From Rhizobium sp. S152 (GTDB taxonomy: Bacteria; Pseudomonadota; Alphaproteobacteria; Rhizobiales; Rhizobiaceae): a DNA stretch of 64,000 bases. The notes beneath the pieces were generated by a model. That model did no database searches and was not told the origin of the DNA. It saw only the letters and a program-made list of their open reading frames with translations. The position numbers were made by a program, and so were the translations under genes. Positions 7,656-15,996 of the stretch are shown here, one piece after another. The stretch spans positions 557,360 through 621,359 of the forward strand of contig NZ_JAUDRZ010000026.1 in the NCBI RefSeq assembly GCF_030380735.1, read 5' to 3'. Within the stretch, counting starts at the first letter, position 1. Each line of letters starts with the position of its first letter.

Positions 7656-8576
7656 TTAGTGATTCCTGCTCCGAACGATCATCTTATCAACTCGATCCCT
7701 CATTTCGTCAGCTGAGACCATCGGGCCAACAAGGCGTTTACGCACCATATCAGCGCCTACGTCGGCTTCACTGTTGTTGGCCAAAGCGCTGGCCATGGAG
7801 CCTACGTCTGTAGAAATCTCAACGGTAAGACCTGGATCAAAGCCAGTCTGTTGGCCTGGGTATCCCCGCGGGTTGGATATCACCCTGCACGCGTCAAGCA
7901 TGTAGTCGTTGCGATGGTGAACATGTCCGTGGACCCACAATGCCGGCCCTGTCTCGAAAATCAATTCCTCCAAATCCGAGGCGTACGATGCTGAAATCGG
8001 GTCGAACCTGAAGCTTTCTTCAATCGAACGGACTGACGGCGCGTGATGAGTGACAACGACGACTTTTTGCCCCCTCAGCCTTCGAAGCTCGGATGCAATG
8101 AAATCCCTAGTCTCAACGTGCTTCCTGTACGCGTAGATCGGCCGGAACTTCACATATGGCGTCTTCGATAGCTTGATCTTCCTGTAATCATTCATATCAC
8201 GCTCAGCATGGAACATGGCGACTTCGGGCTTGAATCCGGAGAGGCGAAAGTCGGACCACAGCGTTCCCCCGACGAATGTAATCCCGTCTATTTCGACCTG
8301 GCCGTTTTCAAGATAGTGAAGATTGGGATAGTCTGAAACCGCCCTGGCAGCGGCAATGCCTTCCGAGATGGACCCGTTGTAGTACTCGTGGTTGCCTCCG
8401 ACGAAGACAACCGGAATCCTATGCGACAGCCGTTCGCCTAACCATCTCAGGCTGGGGACTACGCCGTTAGTCAGCACGTCGCCTGCGCATATCGCGATGT
8501 CCGCATCAGATGGAGGATCGACATTGAATCGGGAGCCGAATTCCAGATGGAGGTCGGAGAATATCCAGAGCTTCAT
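7656..8576 (-). CDS. Calcineurin-like metallophosphoesterase
   Basis: A 306-residue protein with the full two-metal phosphoesterase motif set: DLH at 8-10, GDV at 32-34, GNHE at 61-64, THH at 176-178 and GHVH at 217-220. It should hydrolyse phosphodiester or phosphomonoester bonds in the cytoplasm; there is no signal peptide. The target (nucleotide, nucleic acid or phosphoprotein) cannot be told. The ATG overlaps the stop of the upstream gene by 4 bases, so translation is coupled within the operon. The roughly 60-residue C-terminal extension beyond the core is not recognised. Confidence 0.85.
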   Translation of the reverse strand: MKLWIFSDLHLEFGSRFNVDPPSDADIAICAGDVLTNGVVPSLRWLGERLSHRIPVVFVGGNHEYYNGSISEGIAAARAVSDYPNLHYLENGQVEIDGITFVGGTLWSDFRLSGFKPEVAMFHAERDMNDYRKIKLSKTPYVKFRPIYAYRKHVETRDFIASELRRLRGQKVVVVTHHAPSVRSIEESFRFDPISASYASDLEELIFETGPALWVHGHVHHRNDYMLDACRVISNPRGYPGQQTGFDPGLTVEISTDVGSMASALANNSEADVGADMVRKRLVGPMVSADEMRDRVDKMIVRSRNH

Positions 8577-9553
8577 TCAGGTCTCCACAAATGAGGGTAT
8601 TGCGGTAGATAACGCTCGGCGAAAGCCATCCGCATGCCTATCGCCACCGTGTCGAAGCTCAATTTAAGACCTCGCTGTGCCTCGGCTTCAGAAAGCCAGC
8701 CGTCTGCCAACCGCCAGTATGTTTCAAAAATCCCGTCGAGTATGTGCCCGCTCCAGAAGCGAAGCGACTTGAGTGCATCGTCCCTGTTCCGGGATATGCC
8801 TGGCTGCCTGTGGGCTAGCTCCAGCCACTCGACGATTTGCTCCTCGCGTATTTCCGCGTGCTGTTTGATCTTCTCGGCAACATCATGGGGGACAGTGGTG
8901 ACCGCGACTTCGCAAGCTCGCAGAAAGCGTCGGTCGTTCATGAAATCCATTCCCCACTCTTCCGGATCGTCTCTCCAGAGAACTGTCTCAGCGACTGCCG
9001 TCCAGCACCCTCCGAGGATCAATCCGAGTCTCTGAAACGCCGGAAACGCCTCCTCTACGAGGTAAGCGGGACCACATCCGTGGGCAGCGCGAATGTTCGC
9101 TCTCGCAAGTCCCGCCGACTTCGGACGACTCCGTGCGCCAGGGAAATGACGGAACCCCAAATACCCGGATTGAGCGGCTACCCAGACCACTACGGTGGCG
9201 ACGTCGTCCCAGCGCGGGATGACCTCTGGCAACTTGGGTTCCGCGACGGGTATCGCCCCGGTGCCATTGTCAATTGCGCACCCCAACTTGATCAGCAGTT
9301 CGCACGCTATCTCGTAGGCACCTATGTGGAGATGCTCCCAATTGCCCGCCTGATTGCGCGGCAAGGCAATGGAAATGAATTCTATGACGGGAGCCACCCA
9401 CCCCGGAACATCTCGACGCGCTTGTCTGCGGGAACTACCGACGATTATCCGGCGGCCAAGCGGCTCGAAACCGATATCATCCAATGCTTTCCCCAGCGAA
9501 CCCGACGCGGATTCGCCGGACTTGGCTGAGGGCGACTTTGATTTCTTTGGCAT
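8573..9553 (-). CDS. Unknown protein with a duplicated domain
   Basis: A 326-residue protein. After a Ser/Lys-rich N-terminus, residues 53-195 form the domain shared with the last gene of the operon (PRWDDV near 114, LGLILGGCWTAVAE near 176). Residues 205-325 are an extra helical part (ACEVAVTTVPHDVAEKI, then FDTVAIGMRMAFAERYL) missing from the shorter paralogue. The ATG at 9553 shares a base with the stop of the AAA+ gene (TGATG) and has AAGGA upstream. It lies between the protease and the phosphoesterase, so a partner or adaptor role is inferred. Confidence 0.6.
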   Translation of the reverse strand: MPKKSKSPSAKSGESASGSLGKALDDIGFEPLGRRIIVGSSRRQARRDVPGWVAPVIEFISIALPRNQAGNWEHLHIGAYEIACELLIKLGCAIDNGTGAIPVAEPKLPEVIPRWDDVATVVVWVAAQSGYLGFRHFPGARSRPKSAGLARANIRAAHGCGPAYLVEEAFPAFQRLGLILGGCWTAVAETVLWRDDPEEWGMDFMNDRRFLRACEVAVTTVPHDVAEKIKQHAEIREEQIVEWLELAHRQPGISRNRDDALKSLRFWSGHILDGIFETYWRLADGWLSEAEAQRGLKLSFDTVAIGMRMAFAERYLPQYPHLWRPE

Positions 9554-11523
9554 CACATGGACGTCCTTCGTTCTGGCTTGGCGAGACTGACGGTCGGCCG
9601 GCGATTCTTGCGAATGATCTCCGTGGCCTCGGCCCCCGAAATCTGTTCGACCTCCACGAGACGGGTCACCAATGCATCGTGCGCAGCTCGCTGCATGCGA
9701 ATGATGGACCTCGCGCGTTCAAGCTCTGTCGCGAGGACGCTGTGTATCTCGCGACGAAGCTCTGGATTAGACGATCGCATTGTAGCGAAAGCGTCCGGAC
9801 TGAACTTCTCGACCGCAAGCGTGTGTCCCATTCCGAGAGCACCCTCCATGGCCGTCGCGAGCTCTGTCGCTCGATTGAGGTCGGCTGCATCGTCGCCCGC
9901 TGCTCCTTGCGAAAACGAACCGAAGACCTCGATTTCCGCAGCGATGCCGCCCAAACAAACGGCTATCGCATTTTCAAAGAAGGTCTTGGTGCGAGGACGA
10001 CCAGCGTCAACATCGTATTCGACGCAGCCGAGCGCGCGATATTTGCCTTCCACGCGCCAGCGCGAGATTGTGATGTCGGCAACGGCAGCGTAGCCGACAT
10101 CATGACTTACGAGCGCGTGTCCGGCCTCGTGGACAGCCAAGGCGTGCACATAGGCATCAGGCAGTTTGATAACCGGTGGCAGCTGACGGAGGATATGATC
10201 CACGTTCAGCACCTCCGATCGCCGTCGTGCTGACCGTCTGGCATCGCGCACAAGGCGTTCGATATCCGCACCCGTGAAACCTTGAGTCGCCAGATCGAAC
10301 AACTCGAAGTCGGCGGAGCACATGGTCACGCCAGAATGAAGTCTTAGAATGGACCTCCGTGCGGATGCATCCGGCAAAGCGACAGCAATGTGTCGATCCA
10401 GTCTCCCCGACCTTTTAATCGCCGAATCCAGAAGGTCGGGGTAGTTGCAGGCTCCCACGACGACCAAACCCTCGCGGCGTTCGAACCCGTCGAGCAACTG
10501 AAGCAGCGCCGTGATGACTGAACGCATATAGGCGCTGTTCCGATCCCGCTCACCGCGCGCACCAAAGACATCGATTTCGTCGATGAACAGGATCGCCGGA
10601 GCCTTCTCCCTGGCCTCGGTAAAGGACGCTCGCATTGCCTTCAGGTGCTCGTCAAGCGCACCGGCCTCCTGCCACCGAGAAGCCGACCCGTAAATCAGCG
10701 GGACCTTGCAGGTGTTGGCCAGTGCACTGGCAAACATTGTCTTGCCGACGCCAGGCGGACCCGAAATCAAGATGCCGTTGTCGACATCGCTCCATGGAAT
10801 GATGCCCGCTTTGAAGTCTGAGATATCGTTCGCGAGGTCGTATCCCCATTCGATGAGGTTGCCATAACCATGCATGTCCGAAAGACCGGGTCCTGTCGGC
10901 GTCGGCGTCGGCGGTTTGTCCGGCTCAAGCGCACTTACAGCAACGGGTTTCGGAAGACTTCGCAATCGCTCGAGGGCTTGAAGTGCTTGGCGGCGATCCT
11001 GGAATGCCCTGCTCAGTCGAGACCATGGCTCGCTGAGTAGCAATTCCAAGTTTTCCGGATTGATGGGAAGTCCTGCCCGCCGTAACGCGGCCTCCGCATG
11101 TCTGGTCGTACGAGGACCGAGATGGACCACGGCGTCCGACAGCAACCGGTCGTCGTCTTGAATTTCGTATGACGGCGGCGCGAATAAAATAGCTCTCTCA
11201 TCCCGCAGCGCCTCCGCTTCGTGACGAAAACTATTCTTTTCGCTCCATTGCACGACATTTCCCTGAAATCGTTGAGCCTGCCATACCTGCGAGGCGAAGA
11301 AACGGGCGGCTTCGGCAAAAACAGGAAAATAGAAGTCGTCGCTTGTAACTAACGTCACGATGGACTTCGTGCCGATCCGGTTCCAGGGGCGGAGCGCGTC
11401 GGCCACAATGCAGTAGGCCATGTACACAGGCAGCGTCAAAGGCAGCCCATTATCGTCAACCACCCCTCGCCAAGGCACGCGAAGCCGTTTGCCGGATTTC
11501 TTGATCGGCATCGAAGTCTCCAT
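9553..11523 (-). CDS. Soluble FtsH-like AAA+ zinc metalloprotease
   Basis: A 656-residue protein. Residues 1-210 are an unrecognised N-terminal domain in place of the two membrane helices and periplasmic domain of true FtsH. The AAA+ module follows: Walker A GPPGVGKT (255-262), Walker B ILFIDEID (311-318) and a second region of homology near 365-377 with Arg fingers. The M41 peptidase domain has HEAGH (465-469) and the third zinc ligand D548 in ADLNRAT. The protein should unfold and degrade substrates with ATP in the cytoplasm. An internal ATG at 11511 has a better GGAGA site. It is the second gene of a coupled operon. Confidence 0.9.
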   Translation of the reverse strand: METSMPIKKSGKRLRVPWRGVVDDNGLPLTLPVYMAYCIVADALRPWNRIGTKSIVTLVTSDDFYFPVFAEAARFFASQVWQAQRFQGNVVQWSEKNSFRHEAEALRDERAILFAPPSYEIQDDDRLLSDAVVHLGPRTTRHAEAALRRAGLPINPENLELLLSEPWSRLSRAFQDRRQALQALERLRSLPKPVAVSALEPDKPPTPTPTGPGLSDMHGYGNLIEWGYDLANDISDFKAGIIPWSDVDNGILISGPPGVGKTMFASALANTCKVPLIYGSASRWQEAGALDEHLKAMRASFTEAREKAPAILFIDEIDVFGARGERDRNSAYMRSVITALLQLLDGFERREGLVVVGACNYPDLLDSAIKRSGRLDRHIAVALPDASARRSILRLHSGVTMCSADFELFDLATQGFTGADIERLVRDARRSARRRSEVLNVDHILRQLPPVIKLPDAYVHALAVHEAGHALVSHDVGYAAVADITISRWRVEGKYRALGCVEYDVDAGRPRTKTFFENAIAVCLGGIAAEIEVFGSFSQGAAGDDAADLNRATELATAMEGALGMGHTLAVEKFSPDAFATMRSSNPELRREIHSVLATELERARSIIRMQRAAHDALVTRLVEVEQISGAEATEIIRKNRRPTVSLAKPERRTSM

Positions 11524-11540
11524 TTAGTGTGTCGGACGGT

Positions 11541-11894
11541 CTAGTTGTCTCGGACTGACGAAATCCCGGGGATGGCTACCAGCGGTTCACGGGAACCCAA
11601 TCTGTACCAACGTGACAGCGTCCGTGCTAAACGACGGCCGGGATCGATGTAAAAAAGCTCACTGGTGATAGCGCGCCGCCCGTCGTCGATCTTCGGATGG
11701 CCAAACGTATTCCCTACCAGGCAGGGAGCTTGCCTTGTTGCGAAATCCCAAGAGGTTATCAGCGCAGCCGGCCGGTCTGTGGTCGACCCGTCGGCTATGG
11801 ATTCAAGATCGTCTGCCAACTTTCGCAGGCGTTCAATCGTCTCGGCTGAGGTTGACCACCGCCACCGCGATCCAAGCGCGTCCAATCCATCCAT
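11541..11894 (-). CDS. DUF6634-like protein
   Basis: A 117-residue soluble protein. The pattern ERLRKLADDLESIADG, then APCLVGNTFGHP, then FYIDPGRRLARTLSRWYRLG resembles what I recall as DUF6634, a small family common in Rhizobiaceae. GAGGGG precedes the ATG at 11894; a longer frame exists but lacks a ribosome site. It is the first gene of the protease operon, 17 bases ahead of the AAA+ gene. Function unknown. Confidence 0.6.
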   Translation of the reverse strand: MDGLDALGSRWRWSTSAETIERLRKLADDLESIADGSTTDRPAALITSWDFATRQAPCLVGNTFGHPKIDDGRRAITSELFYIDPGRRLARTLSRWYRLGSREPLVAIPGISSVRDN

Positions 11895-11985
11895 ACCATT
11901 CCCCTCTTCGATGCGTTTGAAGCGTCCGTTCGCCCCGCACCAGTCGATCCATTTCATTGCAGAATCACAGAAGTGATGTGCGACA

Positions 11986-12004
11986 TTTTCGACGTCTTCG
12001 AAAA
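11986..12004. promoter_or_regulatory. Candidate operator between the operon and the XRE gene
   Basis: TTTTCGA (11986-11992) and TCGAAAA (11998-12004) form a perfect 7-bp inverted repeat around CGTCT. The repeat lies between the two divergent starts. A related 14-bp palindrome, TCGAAAGCTTTCGA, occurs at 12436-12449 just behind the XRE gene. Binding by the XRE protein is an inference from position and shared TCGAAA arms. Confidence 0.35.
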
Positions 12005-12148
12005 CATCGGCAGCCCAAGCCCGCTATTCGAAACGATTCCTTACGCCGATAGGCAGGATCGTAGCCATTCTTTGTCTCGTTTCAAGCCATCGATGTCTTT
12101 TTTTAAGCCAAAATTGACTTTTCCACCGTCAACCGTTTCGTGATGCCT

Positions 12149-12424
12149 ATGAAGCCAACTTTGACACCCGCTTTGGTCAGGGCCGCCCGAGGATTGCTGG
12201 GCTGGAGCCAACCCGATTTGGCCGCAAAATCGGGTGTTGCTGTTCGCACGATCAGTCGGCTTGAAAGCAGCGACGACGCGGCGTCGTCCAAGGTCAGCAG
12301 CGCTTTGCATTCTGCTTTTTCAAACAGCGGAATTCGTTTTGTTGCCAAGTACGATGATGGGGGAAATTTGGAGAGCTACGGCGTGATGAGAGTCAGCGGC
12401 AGCGACACTGCATCTGAACCTTGA
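12149..12424 (+). CDS. XRE-family HTH transcriptional regulator
   Basis: A 91-residue protein. Residues 6-45 form a helix-turn-helix (ALVRAARGLLGWSQPDLAAKSG, then VRTISRLE), typical of the short rhizobial Cro/CI-type regulators. The C-terminal part (GIRFVAKYDDGGNLESYGV) is the usual short dimer tail. The start is uncertain: ATG codons at 12143 and 12149 and a GTG at 12140 are all possible, and no clear ribosome site is visible. It diverges from the AAA+ protease operon and is its likely regulator, which is inferred from position. Confidence 0.8.
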   Translation: MKPTLTPALVRAARGLLGWSQPDLAAKSGVAVRTISRLESSDDAASSKVSSALHSAFSNSGIRFVAKYDDGGNLESYGVMRVSGSDTASEP

Positions 12425-12935
12425 CTATGCTGAGTTCGAAAGCTTTCGAGCGAGAGGCCAAACCCCGCGTTCCCCCGATCGGCACGAGCCGCCTCATGGT
12501 TGGAGAATGCGCGGAATAATTGCCCGTAAAGCCGGCACAGCCACGCGAAAAATTTCTGTCCTGATCAGTCGTTTAGGACAACGACGCAGAGGTAACTGAA
12601 TAGTTATTTTGAAAGAATGAATAGGTTTGGTTTGCACCGTAAGCGGCCAACGCCCGTGGGTTAAGTGATTGAAATTTGGGGTGCTGCGATGTTTCTCTTT
12701 TATTGAATCGATTTCGCTTTCCGCGAATCTGAGGGCGTTTAAGCCAGAGTCAAGGGCGCTTTAAGATGAGTTCTTCAACGGTAACACGCCCGCCTATCTC
12801 CGCGGTGGCAAGGTCACAGTTCAAAAATGCTTATGGTAGCCATGAAATCTATTCGTTTGATTGATGGCGGATACAGGCTCATACCAGTCGCCATGAACAA
12901 CGCCCGCGTCATACCGACGAGGAAAGGAAACGGAC
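12425..12935. other. 511-base gap at the edge of the accessory region
   Basis: No convincing gene is present. It holds the palindrome TCGAAAGCTTTCGA (12436-12449) and a direct repeat of AGGGCG (12732-12737 and 12753-12758, 21 bases apart), each followed by TTTAAG-like bases. The region is more AT-rich than its neighbours. It probably contains the promoter of the small gene at 12936 and marks the join between accessory and core DNA. Confidence 0.4.
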
Positions 12936-13133
12936 ATGACGACGATCACCTTCCGGGACAGCAAGATGTCCTCTCACCACTCTTTCCACGATCTCGCAAG
13001 CTATGCGCGCAGGATCGTTGATACCTGGCACCAGTGGCAGGCCGCGCGCGAAATCGAGTCCATGCCGATGGACATCCGCAAGGATATCGGCTGGCCGTCG
13101 GCAGACGCCGCCGATGACCGCAAGGTGATGTAA
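12936..13133 (+). CDS. Small DUF1127-like protein
   Basis: A 65-residue protein with the pattern ARRIVDTWHQWQAAREIESMPMDIRKDIGW. This is the Arg/Trp-rich helix pair of DUF1127 (YjiS-like) proteins, which usually end in a short acidic tail, as here. AGGAAAGGA lies upstream of the ATG. In alphaproteobacteria such proteins are often stress-induced RNA-associated factors. A strong terminator follows immediately, so the gene is probably a single unit. Confidence 0.75.
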   Translation: MTTITFRDSKMSSHHSFHDLASYARRIVDTWHQWQAAREIESMPMDIRKDIGWPSADAADDRKVM

Positions 13134-13155
13134 CGAATGCGACATGGCCAAGCAT

Positions 13156-13195
13156 AAAAAGGCGGCATTATGCTCACATGCAATGCCACCTTTTT
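13156..13195 (+). terminator. Rho-independent terminator
   Basis: AAAAAGGCGGCATT pairs with AATGCCACCTTTTT (one G-T pair) around a short loop, ending in a T-run. It lies 23 bases after the small DUF1127-like gene. Because A- and T-runs flank both arms, it could act on both strands. Confidence 0.85.
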
Positions 13196-13430
13196 CGTCT
13201 TTTCGCGACCCCTAATTTAATCTTGAATTTCAGACGCATATATTTCCGCTCGACAGCGATCTGCTCCTCTGGATCGGCCATAACGGCAATTGACCGAGAT
13301 CAAGATGGGGAATGTCGCAACTTTGCTCTTTGCGGCCGCATTTATCCATGAGAATGTCGCTTTTGGAATATCGAAGTGACGTATTCCAAGCGACCAATAT
13401 ACGATCAGCCCTCGAGCACGGATCGATCTC

Positions 13431-14450
13431 ATGACCAAGATGCCGCATAAGAAACGCTCCCTTGTCTTCTTCATGGTTCCGCAGTTCACCATGCTGCCTT
13501 TTTCGGCGGCGATCGATACCCTGCGCATCGCCAACCGCATGCTCGGCTACGAGGCCTATAGCTGGCGCCTGACCTCCGTGGATGGCCAGAAGGTCTATTC
13601 TTCCTGCGGCATCGGCGTCGAGGCCAACACCTCGCTTGCCGACGAAAGACGCAACCTGAGCGGTGAAAATCGTCCGAGCATGGTACTTGTCTGTTCGGGC
13701 ATAGACGTCGAGGACTTCAATAACAAATCGGTCAGCGCCTGGCTGCGCGAATCCTACAATCGCGGCGTCGCCGTCGGCAGTCTCTGTACGGGCGCGCATG
13801 TCCTTGCTCAGGCCGGGCTCCTGAACGGCAAGCGCTGTGCGATCCACTGGGAAAACCTGCCGGGCTTCTCGGAAGCCTTTCCGCAGGCCGAGGTCTATGC
13901 CGACCTCTACGAAGTGGACGGCAATCTCTACACCTGCGCCGGCGGTACCGCCTCGCTCGACATGATGCTGAACCTCATCGGCCAGGATTTTGGCGAGACG
14001 CTGGTCAACCGCGTCTGCGAGCAACACCTCACCGACCGCGTCCGCAGCCCGCACGACCGTCAGCGCCTGCCGTTGCGCGCTCGTCTCGGCATCCAGAACG
14101 CCAAGGTTCTGTCGATCATCGAGCTGATGGAAGGCAATCTCGCCGAGCCGCTTTCGCTGCTTGAAATCGCCGACGGGGCCGGCCTCTCGCGCCGGCAGAT
14201 CGAGCGCCTCTTCCGCCAGGAAATGGGTCGTTCCCCCGCCCGCTACTATCTCGAAATCCGCCTCGACCGCGCCCGCCACCTGCTGGTGCAGTCGTCGATG
14301 CCGGTGGTCGAAGTCGCGGTGGCCTGCGGCTTCGTGTCCGCGTCGCATTTTTCCAAGTGTTATCGCGAACTCTACCATCGCTCGCCCCAGCAGGAACGCG
14401 CCGAGCGCAAGATGACGATGGCCACCGCGCGCCACGCCATCGCGGCCTGA
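13431..14450 (+). CDS. GlxA-family transcriptional regulator (DJ-1/PfpI + AraC)
   Basis: A 339-residue protein. Residues about 10-190 form a DJ-1/PfpI-like domain, with the nucleophile-elbow region GSLCTGAHVLAQAGLL. Residues 225-325 hold two AraC-type helix-turn-helix motifs (LSLLEIADGAGLSRRQIERLFRQEMG, then VVEVAVACGFVSASHFSKCY). Members of this family control catabolism of quaternary amines and amino acids, such as GbdR and CdhR. The ligand here is unknown and no target gene sits beside it. Confidence 0.9.
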   Translation: MTKMPHKKRSLVFFMVPQFTMLPFSAAIDTLRIANRMLGYEAYSWRLTSVDGQKVYSSCGIGVEANTSLADERRNLSGENRPSMVLVCSGIDVEDFNNKSVSAWLRESYNRGVAVGSLCTGAHVLAQAGLLNGKRCAIHWENLPGFSEAFPQAEVYADLYEVDGNLYTCAGGTASLDMMLNLIGQDFGETLVNRVCEQHLTDRVRSPHDRQRLPLRARLGIQNAKVLSIIELMEGNLAEPLSLLEIADGAGLSRRQIERLFRQEMGRSPARYYLEIRLDRARHLLVQSSMPVVEVAVACGFVSASHFSKCYRELYHRSPQQERAERKMTMATARHAIAA

Positions 14451-14471
14451 ATAGACATCGCCGGGAGGCGG

Positions 14472-15803
14472 CTACTGCGCCGCCTCCTGCGTCATCTTCA
14501 CATCGGAGTAGACGATGTTGCGGCCCTTGTGCTTGGCCATGTAGAGAAACTGGTCGGCCGCGTTGAGATAGTTGTCGAACGTCTCGTAACCGGAAATCTC
14601 GGCGACGCCGATCGAGCACGTCACCGATAGCTCTTCGTCATCGGCAATCACCTTCAGGCGCGAAATCTCCGCGCGGATCTCGTCGCAGAGTTCGGTCGCC
14701 GCATAGGAATCCATCATCGGAAACAGGATGGCGAATTCCTCGCCGCCCAGCCGCGACAAGAGGTTCTCGCTGCCCTCGAAGATCGCAGCCAGCCTCTTTG
14801 CGACAGCGGCCAGCACCTTGTCACCGATTTCATGGCCATAGGTATCGTTCAGGCGCTTGAAATGATCGATGTCGAGGATCGCGATCGCGCCCATGGCGCG
14901 CCGCCGCAGGCAATCGTTCACCAGTTTCGGCCCCTGGTCGTAGAAATAGCGCCTGTTGTAGAGCCCGGTCAGGTAGTCACGGGCCGCGGCGGCACGCAAC
15001 TGCTTCATCTGCGCCAGCGTCTCGACATTGTTCGCGACGCGGCATTGCAATTCCTCGGTCACGAACGGCCGGTATAGAAAGTCCGAGGCTCCCGCCTTCA
15101 GGAAGCTCGCCGATAGCATCCGGTCGTCGGACGAGGAGATGCCGATGATGCGCAGCCTGTCGGAGCCGAAGCGATGACGGATACGCCGCGTCAGCTCGTA
15201 GCCGCTCATGTCGGGCATATGGTGATCGGTGATCACGATCTCGATATCGTCATGCACCTCGAGCGCCGCCAACGCTTCCACGCCCGAGGCGACGTCGACC
15301 ACTTTGTATTGCTGCGTCTTCAAAAGACCGACAAGCACCTGCCGCGCGGAATCCATGTCGTCGACGACAAGCACGCGCGTCTTGGTGTTCGATATCGCCT
15401 TGCGCACCGCCGCCACGAGATTGTCGAGCGCGAACTCGTTGTCCTTTAGGACATAATCGATGACATTGCGCTGCAGGATCCTGTTGCGCGTCTGCAGATC
15501 GAATGTGGCGGTGAAAACAATGGTTGGAATACCGTGCGCGATCGCGCAGTCCAGCGCCTCTCCGTAAGGCGCGTCCGGCAGGTTGAGGTCGACGACAGCC
15601 ATGCTGTAGCCGTGGCCCTCCTGGGCGAGAATCTGCTCAAGCTCTCCTCGCGAAGGGCACGGCTTTACGACAAGCCCCAGCTCGTTCTGGAAACGATGGC
15701 AAAGCACGGCCGAAAACATGCGGGAATCTTCAACCAGGAGTATTCTCTGGCCGCCAAATCGCGGTCCCAGGACTTCCCGTTGAAAATCCGGCTGAAAAGC
15801 CAT
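14472..15803 (-). CDS. Diguanylate cyclase with two receiver domains
   Basis: A 443-residue response regulator. Receiver 1 covers about 20-135 with phospho-acceptor D72; receiver 2 covers about 143-260 with D193. The GGDEF domain follows, with active-site GGEEF at 353-357, so it should make c-di-GMP. The inhibitory RxxD site expected about five residues before GGEEF is absent (GSEN), so product inhibition may be missing. The architecture resembles PleD, but the protein is not the chromosomal PleD partner of DivK. A receiver-only paralogue lies next to it at 15997-16827. Confidence 0.9.
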   Translation of the reverse strand: MAFQPDFQREVLGPRFGGQRILLVEDSRMFSAVLCHRFQNELGLVVKPCPSRGELEQILAQEGHGYSMAVVDLNLPDAPYGEALDCAIAHGIPTIVFTATFDLQTRNRILQRNVIDYVLKDNEFALDNLVAAVRKAISNTKTRVLVVDDMDSARQVLVGLLKTQQYKVVDVASGVEALAALEVHDDIEIVITDHHMPDMSGYELTRRIRHRFGSDRLRIIGISSSDDRMLSASFLKAGASDFLYRPFVTEELQCRVANNVETLAQMKQLRAAAARDYLTGLYNRRYFYDQGPKLVNDCLRRRAMGAIAILDIDHFKRLNDTYGHEIGDKVLAAVAKRLAAIFEGSENLLSRLGGEEFAILFPMMDSYAATELCDEIRAEISRLKVIADDEELSVTCSIGVAEISGYETFDNYLNAADQFLYMAKHKGRNIVYSDVKMTQEAAQ

Positions 15804-15996
15804 GAACAGCTACCCTCCAAAAGCCGCTGCAGCCAGAATCGGCTGTCTCTTCGGCTTTTTATGAAGATAGCTCACAGTTTCAGTAACGTGAAGGCCTTCA
15901 CAAAAACCCGTACCGGAAATTGTATAAATCAAACATCATGAAACAAAGATAAACACCGCCTGTAAGTTTTCGGGCGGCGCTGACCTTCCCGCCCTG

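Noticed and set aside
13230..14435. Long minus-strand open frame opposite the GlxA-type regulator
   Set aside because: It is antisense to a complete, motif-rich protein and arises from high GC content; no family is recognised.
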